Shown here piece by piece: positions 38,422-47,594 of a stretch of DNA of 64,000 bases; within the stretch, counting starts at the first letter, position 1; every line of letters starts with the position of its first letter. The notes beneath the pieces are model-generated. The model searched no databases, had not been told where the DNA came from, and was given only the letters and a program-made list of their open reading frames with translations. This stretch comes from Pseudofulvimonas gallinarii (GTDB lineage: Bacteria > Pseudomonadota > Gammaproteobacteria > Xanthomonadales > UBA2363). The translations under genes and the position numbers were made by a program. Where the stretch lies: positions 1-64,000 of the forward strand of contig NZ_SMAF01000016.1 of the NCBI RefSeq assembly GCF_004343305.1, given 5' to 3'.

Positions 38422-39063
38422 TCAGGGCTGCGACAGCGGCAGGTCGATCGGCAACTGTGGCTGGCTGGCCGGGACACGGCTTTCGCCACGGGTCAGGCGT
38501 TTGAATTCGGCGCGGCTCACGGACACGTAACGTTCGTTGCCACCGATCTCGACCTGCGCGCCCTCGGTCATCGCGCGGCCACTGTCGTCCACGCGCACCA
38601 CCATGGTCGCCTTGCTGCCGCTGTGGCAGATCGTCTTGATCTCACTGAGCTCGTCCGCCCATGCGAGCAGGTGGGCACTGCCTGGGAACAGGTCGCCGCG
38701 GAAATCGGTGCGCAGCCCGTAGGCGAGCACGGGAATGCGCAGGGCATCGACGACCTCGGTCAACTGCCAGACCTGGTCGCGGTTGAGGAACTGTGACTCG
38801 TCCACCAGCACGCAATGCAGCTCGCCGTGCTGCTCGATGTCTGCGCGCACCAGCGCCAGCAGGTCGTCGTCGGCACCGAAGGCCAGCGCCTGTGCCTTCA
38901 GGCCGATGCGTGAGCTGACCGTGCCGATACCGGCGCGGTCGTCCAGACGCGGCGTCAGGATCAGCGTGCGCATGCCGCGCTCGCGATAGTTGTAGGCGCT
39001 CTGCAGCAGCGTCGTGCTCTTGCCGGCGTTCATCGCCGAATAATAGAAATACAGCTTGGCCAT
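38422..39063 (-). CDS. tdk: Thymidine kinase (TK1-like, type II)
   Basis: 213 residues. Phosphorylates thymidine with ATP in nucleoside salvage. Walker A is [20 protein letters not shown], the catalytic Glu region is [12 protein letters not shown], and [17 protein letters not shown] binds thymidine. The zinc finger normally formed by four Cys is missing: this protein has [10 protein letters not shown] and YVSVSRAEF, with only one Cys left there. Ends with a Gln/Pro-rich tail ([14 protein letters not shown]). Convergent with the kinase gene. Confidence 0.95.
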   Translation of the reverse strand: MAKLYFYYSAMNAGKSTTLLQSAYNYRERGMRTLILTPRLDDRAGIGTVSSRIGLKAQALAFGADDDLLALVRADIEQHGELHCVLVDESQFLNRDQVWQLTEVVDALRIPVLAYGLRTDFRGDLFPGSAHLLAWADELSEIKTICHSGSKATMVVRVDDSGRAMTEGAQVEIGGNERYVSVSRAEFKRLTRGESRVPASQPQLPIDLPLSQP

Positions 39064-39144
39064 GCCGCCAGTATACGGGGCCGCCTGTACCCTTCCGCAC
39101 GCGGCATGACTTGGGGATGGCCAGGGCCGCCACTGACTGCCCGG

Positions 39145-39175
39145 AAAAGAAAACCCCGGCACACGGCCGGGGTTT
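39145..39175 (-). terminator. Rho-independent terminator of hppA
   Basis: Read on the minus strand: AAACCCCGGC pairs with GCCGGGGTTT around a five-base loop, followed by TTTTCTTTTCC. It stands just after the hppA stop, on hppA's strand. Confidence 0.9.
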
Positions 39176-39198
39176 CCGGTGCGGCTGACGCGCGGCCG

Positions 39199-41253
<2,055 letters not shown>

Positions 41254-41427
41254 GTGGGTCTTTCCTCCCTGGGGTTCGACAACTTGGAATGCGAAGCCGC
41301 GCGCCAGTATAGCCATAGGGCGGAGCGGAGATGGTGACGTCTGCTGCAGCCGGAAATGCCGGGTTTTCCGGGCTTTTTCTTGCTGCATTGCAGTACGATG
41401 CTTTCACCTGCACACGGAGCCTCCGAC

Positions 41428-41889
41428 ATGAAGACCCTGCTCAACCTGCTGCTTGTCCTCTCTTCCGCAGTCAACTTCGCGCTGCCCGCGCGCGCGGCCG
41501 ACGACGTCACACTGCAGGCCGCCGAGGCACTGCTGGAGTCGGTCAACCTCGAGCAGCTGCTGGCCGAGTCCATCGACACCGTGCTGTCCGCGCAGGTCCA
41601 GCAGGAGCCCATGCTGCGCCAGCACGAGGAAGGCATGCGCCGCTTCCTGCGCAAGCACATGAGCTATGCCAGCCTGAAACCGGACCTCGTGCGCATCTAC
41701 GCCGAAGCCTTCACCGCTGATGAACTGCGTGAGCTGACCGCGTTCTACCGTACGCCGCTGGGCATCAAGACGGTGAGCCTGATGCCGCGACTGATGCAGC
41801 AGGGCGGTGAGCTGGGCATGCAGCGCGTGCAGGAGAACCTGCACGAGCTGGAGGCGATGATCGCCGAAAGCGCCAACGCCGCCGAGTGA
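41428..41889 (+). CDS. DUF2059 family periplasmic protein
   Basis: 153 residues with a signal peptide (LLNLLLVLSSAVNFALPARA). The DUF2059 core is YAEAFTADELRELTAFYRTP followed by LGIKTVSLMPRLMQQG. Proteins of this family are periplasmic, widespread and of unknown function. ATG 41428 has GGAGCC about 9 bases upstream. Transcribed alone, with the next gene 72 bp on. Confidence 0.85.
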   Translation: MKTLLNLLLVLSSAVNFALPARAADDVTLQAAEALLESVNLEQLLAESIDTVLSAQVQQEPMLRQHEEGMRRFLRKHMSYASLKPDLVRIYAEAFTADELRELTAFYRTPLGIKTVSLMPRLMQQGGELGMQRVQENLHELEAMIAESANAAE

Positions 41890-41961
41890 TCCGGCCGCGG
41901 CCACAGCGTCCGGCCCATGGCGTTACCCTGTGTGCAGTGAACTGCACGGGAGTGGAACGCC

Positions 41962-42909
41962 ATGGGTGTACTTGTCGACGGTCAATGGCACGACAGCTGG
42001 TACGACACCGCCGGTGACGGTCGCTTCAAGCGCGAAGATGCGGCGTTCCGCGACTGGCTGAGTGCCGATGGCGGTCCCGGCCCGGACGGTCAGCGTGGAC
42101 ACCGTGCCGAGGCCGGACGCTACCGCCTCTATGTCAGTCTCGCCTGTCCCTGGGCACACCGCACGCTGATCGTGCGCGCCCTGAAGGGCCTGGAAGACTT
42201 GCTGCCGGTGTCGGTGGTGCACTGGCGCATGCTGGAGAATGGCTGGACCTTCGAGGAAGGACCCGGTGTCACCCCGGACCCGGTCATGGGCGCGCGTTTT
42301 CTGCACCAGCTGTACACCCGCGCCCGCCCCGGCATGAACGGGCGCGTCACTGTGCCGATGCTCTGGGACCAGGCGACGGACAGCATTGTCAGCAACGAAT
42401 CCTCGGAGCTGATCCGCATGTTCAACAGCGCCTATGACGCGCTGGGCGCACGGCCGGGCGATTTCTGTCCCGAATCGCTGCGCGTGCAGATCGATGCCGT
42501 CAACGGGCGCGTCTACGACGCGGTCAACAACGGCGTCTATCGTGCCGGGTTCGCGACCACCCAGGATGCCTATGAAGAGGCGGTGCGGCCGTTGTTCTCT
42601 ACCCTGGACTGGCTGGACGGTGAGCTGGCGCAGCGGTCATGGCTGGTTGGCGACCGGCTCACCGAGGCCGACATCCGGCTGTTCACCACCCTGGTGCGCT
42701 TCGACGCGGTGTATCACGGCCATTTCAAGTGCAACCTGCGGCGCATTGCCGACTACCCCGGGCTGCGTGCCTTCGTCGCACGCATGATGGCCATTCCCGG
42801 CATCGCCGCCACAGTGAACTTCGACCACATCAAGCGCCACTATTACGAGAGCCACCGCGGCATCAATCCGACCGGCATCGTCCCGCTGGGCCCGCTGCAG
42901 CCGTACTGA
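41962..42909 (+). CDS. yqjG: Glutathionyl-hydroquinone reductase (GST xi class, YqjG-like)
   Basis: 315 residues. Reduces glutathionyl-hydroquinones, releasing hydroquinone and glutathione disulfide, in the cytosol. The catalytic Cys is in YVSLACPWAHRTLIVRAL, the N-terminal thioredoxin domain continues to VPMLWDQATDSIVSNESSEL (glutathione-binding), and the helical domain contains LFTTLVRFDAVYHGHFKCN. The C-terminal HRGINPTGIVPLGP is typical of the class. ATG 41962 follows GGAACGCC. Confidence 0.93.
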   Translation: MGVLVDGQWHDSWYDTAGDGRFKREDAAFRDWLSADGGPGPDGQRGHRAEAGRYRLYVSLACPWAHRTLIVRALKGLEDLLPVSVVHWRMLENGWTFEEGPGVTPDPVMGARFLHQLYTRARPGMNGRVTVPMLWDQATDSIVSNESSELIRMFNSAYDALGARPGDFCPESLRVQIDAVNGRVYDAVNNGVYRAGFATTQDAYEEAVRPLFSTLDWLDGELAQRSWLVGDRLTEADIRLFTTLVRFDAVYHGHFKCNLRRIADYPGLRAFVARMMAIPGIAATVNFDHIKRHYYESHRGINPTGIVPLGPLQPY

Positions 42910-42918
42910 CCCGCCTGT

Positions 42919-42970
42919 AGCGGCCTGGCGGCCGCAGCGGGCAGCAAGCTACCCGCCTACAGGAGCGCGG
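42919..42970 (+). repeat. REP-like intergenic repeat, copy 1
   Basis: A 52-base unit identical to the one at 43068-43119 except for one G/A difference near its end. It contains two small hairpins, CGGCC/GGCCG and GCGGG/CCCGC, and is preceded by GTAG-type ends (TGTAG... CTACA), as in the GTAG-family REPs of Xanthomonadales. Confidence 0.8.
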
Positions 42971-43067
42971 AGATGCCGACGATGCGACGGCGCTGGCCGC
43001 TCTTCGCTCTTGTAGGTGCATAGATTGCTGCGCACGCTCTCTGGTCGGGGGTTGCGGTGGATTTGGC

Positions 43068-43119
43068 AGCGGCCTGGCGGCCGCAGCGGGCAGCAAGCTA
43101 CCCGCCTACAAGAGCGCGG
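43068..43119 (+). repeat. REP-like intergenic repeat, copy 2
   Basis: Second copy of the 52-base unit, 97 bases after the first and in the same orientation. Both copies lie between the yqjG gene and the convergent catalase gene and have no coding function. Confidence 0.8.
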
Positions 43120-43189
43120 CGACGGTGTGGGCAGGCGTGGAGGGTTGCTCCACGCCTGCCGTGCATGCCGATTGTGCCCGTTGCGGGTT

Positions 43190-44698
43190 TCAGTCGGTGG
43201 CGGGCGAGGGGTCTTCCGCGGCGCCGGCCCGCAGGCGCTGCAGGGCGGCGGCGACGCCGGCGCCGTAGGCCGGATCGGCCCGCGTGCAATTGTCGATATG
43301 CCGCTGCTTGATGAAGTCCGGTGCGTCGCCCAGGTTGCGGGCAGTGTTGTCGCACAGCACCTGCTGCTGCGCCGGCGTCATCAGGCGGAACAGGTCGCCG
43401 GGCTGCTTGTAGTAGTTGTCGTCGTCATCGCGGTAGTTCCACCAGTCGGCGTCGCCATTGATCTTCAGTGGCGGCTCGCGGTACTGCGGTTGCTCCTGCC
43501 ACTGGTTGAAGCTGTTGGGCTCGTAGTGCGGCAGGCTGCCGTAGTTCCCATCCATGCGGCCGGCACCATCGCGATGGTTGCTGTTGACCGGGCAGCGCGC
43601 GGCGTTGACCGGGATCTGGTGGTAGTTCACGCCCAGCCGGTAGCGCTGCGCGTCGGCGTAGTTGAACAGGCGTGCCTGCAGCATCTTGTCCGGCGACACG
43701 CTGATGCCCGGCACCAGGTTTGAAGGCGCGAAGGCGCTCTGCTCGACGTCGGCGAAGAAGTTCTCCGGATTGCGGTTGAGCTCGAACTCGCCGACCTCGA
43801 TCAGCGGGTAGTCGCCCTTCGGCCACACCTTGGTCAGGTCGAAGGGGTGGTAGGGCACCTTTTCGGCATCGGTTTCCGGCATCACCTGGATGTACATCTT
43901 CCAGCGCGGGAAGTCGCCGCGCTCGATGGCGTCGTAGAGGTCGCGCTGGTGGCTCTCGCGGTCGTTGCCGATCAGCTCGGCCGCTTCGGCATCGGTCAGG
44001 TTCCTGATGCCCTGCTGGGTGCGGAAGTGGAATTTCACCCAGAAGCGCTCGCCCTGTTCATTCCAGAAGCTGTAGGTGTGCGAGCCAAAGCCGTGCATGT
44101 GCCGATAGCTGGCAGGAATGCCGCGGTCGCTCATGACGATGGTGATCTGGTGCAGCGCTTCCGGCAGCAGGCTCCACCAGTCCCAGTTGTTGGTGGCCGA
44201 GCGCAGGTTGGTGCGCGGGTCGCGCTTGACCGCCTTGTTGAGGTCGGGGAACTTGCGCGGGTCGCGGATGAAGAACACGGGGGTGTTGTTGCCCACCATG
44301 TCCCAGTTGCCTTCCTCGGTGTAGAACTTCAGCGCGAAGCCGCGGATGTCGCGCTCGGCATCGGCGGCGCCGCGTTCGCCGGCGACGGTGGTGAAGCGGG
44401 CGAACATCTCGGTCTTCTTGCCCACTTGCGAGAAGATCGCCGCGCGCGTGTACTTCGTGATGTCATGGGTGACGGTGAAGGTGCCGAAGGCGCCGGAGCC
44501 CTTGGCGTGCATGCGCCGCTCCGGGATCACCTCGCGCACGAAGTTGGCCAGCTTCTCGTGCAGCCACACGTCCTGAGAGAGCAGCGGGCCCCGCGGGCCG
44601 GCGGTGAGGCTGTTCTGATTGTCCGGCACCGGGGCGCCGAACTGGGTGGTCAGATGGGTGACCGGGCATTTCGGACCGTTGTCGGTGGGCTTGCTCAT
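43190..44698 (-). CDS. Monofunctional heme catalase (clade 3)
   Basis: 502 residues. Dismutates hydrogen peroxide. The catalytic His is in [17 protein letters not shown], Asn in [19 protein letters not shown], and the proximal heme Tyr in [14 protein letters not shown]. The small-subunit length and the sequence [20 protein letters not shown] fit clade 3 catalases such as KatA or KatB of Xanthomonadales. An OxyR-like box lies 84-98 bp upstream of the start. Convergent with yqjG through the repeat-rich 280-bp gap. Confidence 0.96.
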   Translation of the reverse strand: MSKPTDNGPKCPVTHLTTQFGAPVPDNQNSLTAGPRGPLLSQDVWLHEKLANFVREVIPERRMHAKGSGAFGTFTVTHDITKYTRAAIFSQVGKKTEMFARFTTVAGERGAADAERDIRGFALKFYTEEGNWDMVGNNTPVFFIRDPRKFPDLNKAVKRDPRTNLRSATNNWDWWSLLPEALHQITIVMSDRGIPASYRHMHGFGSHTYSFWNEQGERFWVKFHFRTQQGIRNLTDAEAAELIGNDRESHQRDLYDAIERGDFPRWKMYIQVMPETDAEKVPYHPFDLTKVWPKGDYPLIEVGEFELNRNPENFFADVEQSAFAPSNLVPGISVSPDKMLQARLFNYADAQRYRLGVNYHQIPVNAARCPVNSNHRDGAGRMDGNYGSLPHYEPNSFNQWQEQPQYREPPLKINGDADWWNYRDDDDNYYKQPGDLFRLMTPAQQQVLCDNTARNLGDAPDFIKQRHIDNCTRADPAYGAGVAAALQRLRAGAAEDPSPATD

Positions 44699-44755
44699 GG
44701 CTGGCTCCTCTGGCGAAGGGTGTAGCAGACAGACTAGTGGCTGGTGACAACGGCG

Positions 44756-45736
44756 TTAAATCGATTGTTCGACCTGATCCGATAGCTTTTTGCTATCGGT
44801 CGGGCTGGAACGTGTTTCCCCGGCCAGGCGCGCGCCGACATGGCGCTGGCCGCGGCTCGCCGCCAGTGCGACCTGGCGCTGGCGTTCGGCCAGGCTGGCG
44901 CGGCGACCGGGGTCCAGGGTGTGGTGACAGCGCGCGCAGGCGATGCCTTCCTCGTACAGCGGCGAGGCACGGTCGTCCGCTGCCAGCGGATGCCGGCAGG
45001 ACCGGCACAGCGTGTGCGGGCCCTGCGTCAGGCCATGACCGACCGAAACCCGCTCATCGAAGACGAAGCATTCGCCCTGCCAGCGGTTGTCCTGCGCCGG
45101 CACGGTTTCCAGGTATTTCAGGATGCCGCCGCGCAGGTGGTAGACCTCGTCGAAGCCGTGCAGGCGCAGCAACGCGGTGGACTTCTCGCAGCGGATGCCG
45201 CCGGTGCAGAACATGGCGATCTTCCTGCCGCGCAGTTCAGGATGTTGCTCGACCCAGGCGGGCAACTCGCTGAAGCTGCGTGTGCCCGGGTTCAGCGCAC
45301 CGGGAAAGCTGCCGATGGCCACTTCGTAATCATTGCGGGTGTCGACCAGCACGACTTCCGGATCGTCGATCAGCGCATTCCAGTCGCCGGGGTCGACGTA
45401 GGTGCCGGCGTTGCCGGCGACATCGACGGGCACGCCGAGACTGACGATCTCGCGCTTCAAGCGCACCTTCATGCGATGGAACGGCGTGCGGCCGGCGGGT
45501 GACTCCTTGTGTTCCATGGCCGCCAGACGCGGATCGGTACGCAGCCAGTCGAGCACCGCGCGCACCGCGTCCGGCGCCCCTGCGATGGTGCCGTTGACGC
45601 CCTCGGCGGCAAGCAGGATGGTGCCGGTGACGGCGCGTTGCGCGCACAGCGCCTGCAGCGGCGCCCGCTTGTCGGCGTAATCGGGCAGGGTGGCGAAGTG
45701 GTAAAAGGCGGCGGCGATGGCGGCGGTGCAGTTCAT
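44756..45736 (-). CDS. trhO: tRNA uridine(34) hydroxylase TrhO (rhodanese-like, YceA)
   Basis: 326 residues. Makes 5-hydroxyuridine at U34 of tRNA using O2. The N-terminal domain has AAEGVNGTIAG and the rhodanese domain MFCTGGIRCEKSTALLR with active Cys; C-terminal cysteines (LCRSCRHP, CARCHHTL) form a zinc-like cluster. The last residues (PTDSKKLSDQVEQSI) are encoded by DNA that also contains the OxyR-like palindrome of the catalase promoter. Confidence 0.93.
   Translation of the reverse strand: MNCTAAIAAAFYHFATLPDYADKRAPLQALCAQRAVTGTILLAAEGVNGTIAGAPDAVRAVLDWLRTDPRLAAMEHKESPAGRTPFHRMKVRLKREIVSLGVPVDVAGNAGTYVDPGDWNALIDDPEVVLVDTRNDYEVAIGSFPGALNPGTRSFSELPAWVEQHPELRGRKIAMFCTGGIRCEKSTALLRLHGFDEVYHLRGGILKYLETVPAQDNRWQGECFVFDERVSVGHGLTQGPHTLCRSCRHPLAADDRASPLYEEGIACARCHHTLDPGRRASLAERQRQVALAASRGQRHVGARLAGETRSSPTDSKKLSDQVEQSI
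44782..44796. promoter_or_regulatory. OxyR-like palindromic site upstream of catalase
   Basis: ATAGCTTTTTGCTAT, inside the larger stem CCGATAGC/GCTATCGG. It fits the OxyR half-site form ATAG-N7-CTAT and stands 84 bp from the catalase start, inside the last codons of trhO. No second half-site at the expected spacing was seen, and no T run follows, so it is not a good terminator. Confidence 0.45.
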
Positions 45737-45956
45737 GGTGCTGATACTACCGCGACGCCGTGCCGGCAGACTCGTGGCGGCGGGCATCGCCGGGAGCCGG
45801 CACGGTGCCTGAACGTCCATGCCACCGACTGGCGTGACGGGTCTATGATCGACAGCAATCGACGCGCGCCGTGCACCGCGGGGCACTGTGCCGTCCATGC
45901 ACGCCGGGGGTCCGATACCGCGGACGATGCCTTCCCACCAAGCCTGGAGAACCACC

Positions 45957-46529
45957 ATGAAAACCTACAACGTCGGTTACCTGATCGGCAGCCTGGCCAC
46001 GGAGTCGATCAACCGCAAGCTCGCACACGCCCTGTTCAAGCTGGCACCGGAGCAGCTCCGGTTCAAGGAAATCTCCTACGCCGAACTGCCGCCCTACAGC
46101 TATGACTTCGACGCCGATTACCCGGAGGTCGGGCGCAACTTCAAGAAGGCGATCGAATCCTCCGATGCGCTGCTGATCGTCACCCCGGAATACAACCGCT
46201 CCATTCCAGGAGCGCTGAAGAACGCCATCGACTGGGCCAGCCGTCCCTGGGGCACCAACTCCTTCAAGCACATTCCCTCGGGCGTGATCGGCACCTCGCC
46301 GGGCGCCATCGGCACCGCGGTCGGGCAGCAGCACCTGCGCAGCATCCTGGGTTTCCTCAACTCACCGCAGATGAACTCGCCGGAGGCCTATATCCAGTTC
46401 AAGGACGGTTTCCTCAACGAGGCCGGCGAGATCGCCGACGCCGGCACCGCCAAGTTCCTCAAGGGTTACCTGGAGGAGTTCCATCAGTTCATTGCCCGCG
46501 TTCTGACGGTGCTGCCGCGCGGCGCCTGA
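45957..46529 (+). CDS. NADPH-dependent FMN reductase family protein
   Basis: 190 residues, flavodoxin-like. N-terminal GSLATESINRKLAHALFKLA is the phosphate-binding start and LLIVTPEYNRSIPGALKNAI is the family signature. This group includes azo- and quinone-reductases using NAD(P)H. ATG 45957 was chosen (GGAGAACCACC upstream). Transcribed alone between two minus-strand genes, divergent from trhO. Confidence 0.92.
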   Translation: MKTYNVGYLIGSLATESINRKLAHALFKLAPEQLRFKEISYAELPPYSYDFDADYPEVGRNFKKAIESSDALLIVTPEYNRSIPGALKNAIDWASRPWGTNSFKHIPSGVIGTSPGAIGTAVGQQHLRSILGFLNSPQMNSPEAYIQFKDGFLNEAGEIADAGTAKFLKGYLEEFHQFIARVLTVLPRGA

Positions 46530-46600
46530 GGTAGCGGGCGGGGCGCTGGCGCGGCGACGATCACCGCGCCCGGTCGCGCCTGGCCACATCCCGCGGTGGC

Positions 46601-47593
46601 TCAGGTGCGCACGACCAGCAGGTAGGCCATGTAGGACAGGTAACCGATCAGCAACGCCAGGCCTTCGAGGCGGCCGACGCGGCGGCCGCTGACGAATACC
46701 GGGATGCACACCAGCGCGGCGAGCACCATTACCGGGATGTCTACGCGCAACAGCTGCGAATCGATCGACAGGCCGGACGGCACCGAGAACACGGTGATGC
46801 CCAGGATGACCAGGATGTTGAGCACGCAGCTGCCGAGCAGGTTGCCGATGGCGATGTCGCGTTCCTGGCGCAGTGTCGACACCACGGTGGTGGCCAGTTC
46901 CGGCGACGAGGTCCCCAGCGCGACAATGGTCAGGCCGATCACCGCTTCGGGTACGCCGAACTGGCGGGCGATGGCGCTGGCGCCTTCGACCAGCCATTCG
47001 GCACCGATGACGACAATGGCGATGCCGCCGAGCAGCCACATCAGGTCGTTGAGCAGGGCGTAGCGTCCGCGCGCCTCGGGCAGGGTGCCGGCCAGCGCCT
47101 CGGCGCCGTATTCGGCCTCGAACTCGGCCTGCACGGCGCGGCTTTCATGGCGCGAGGTCTGCACCAGGACCGTCAGGTAGGTCGCACCCATCACCAGCAT
47201 CACCAGTCCTTCGCTGCGGCTGAGCTGCAGGTCCCAGGCCATCACCAGCAGGACCAGTGCGGCGCAGGTCATCATCGGCAGGTCGAAGCGCAGGCTCTGC
47301 ATCTGGATCGCCAGCGGCAGCAGCAGCGCGCTCAGGCCCAGTGTCAGCAGCAAGTTCATGATGTTGGCGCCGACGATGTTGCCGACCGCCAGCGAGCCGT
47401 CGCCGTCGGCCGCCGACCACAGGCCGACAGCCAGCTCGGGCATGCTGGTGCCCAGCGCCACCACGGTCAGGCCGATCAGCACCGGGCGAATGCCAAGGCG
47501 CGCCGCCAGGCGGGTGCCGCCGCGGGTCAGCAATTCGGCGCCGGCGATCAGCGCCGCCAGCCCGGTCAGCAACCAGAACAGGTGCGTGAGCAA
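46601..47593 (-). CDS. Calcium/sodium (CaCA-family) antiporter
   Basis: 330 residues, about ten transmembrane helices in two inverted repeats. The alpha-1 repeat has ALGTSMPELAVG with GANIMNLLLTLG, and alpha-2 has ALGTSSPELATTV with GSCVLNILVILG, the Ca2+-binding Glu motifs of YrbG-like exchangers. Start is TTG 47593, one base after the ATPase stop (47595); upstream frames give no better site. It is downstream of a Ca2+-type P-ATPase in the same operon, so both probably handle Ca2+ or another divalent cation. Confidence 0.92.
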   Translation of the reverse strand: MLTHLFWLLTGLAALIAGAELLTRGGTRLAARLGIRPVLIGLTVVALGTSMPELAVGLWSAADGDGSLAVGNIVGANIMNLLLTLGLSALLLPLAIQMQSLRFDLPMMTCAALVLLVMAWDLQLSRSEGLVMLVMGATYLTVLVQTSRHESRAVQAEFEAEYGAEALAGTLPEARGRYALLNDLMWLLGGIAIVVIGAEWLVEGASAIARQFGVPEAVIGLTIVALGTSSPELATTVVSTLRQERDIAIGNLLGSCVLNILVILGITVFSVPSGLSIDSQLLRVDIPVMVLAALVCIPVFVSGRRVGRLEGLALLIGYLSYMAYLLVVRT

Positions 47594-47594
47594 C

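Noticed and set aside
44781-44798. Hairpin as terminator of trhO
   Set aside because: No T run follows on the minus strand, and the hairpin is inside the trhO reading frame.
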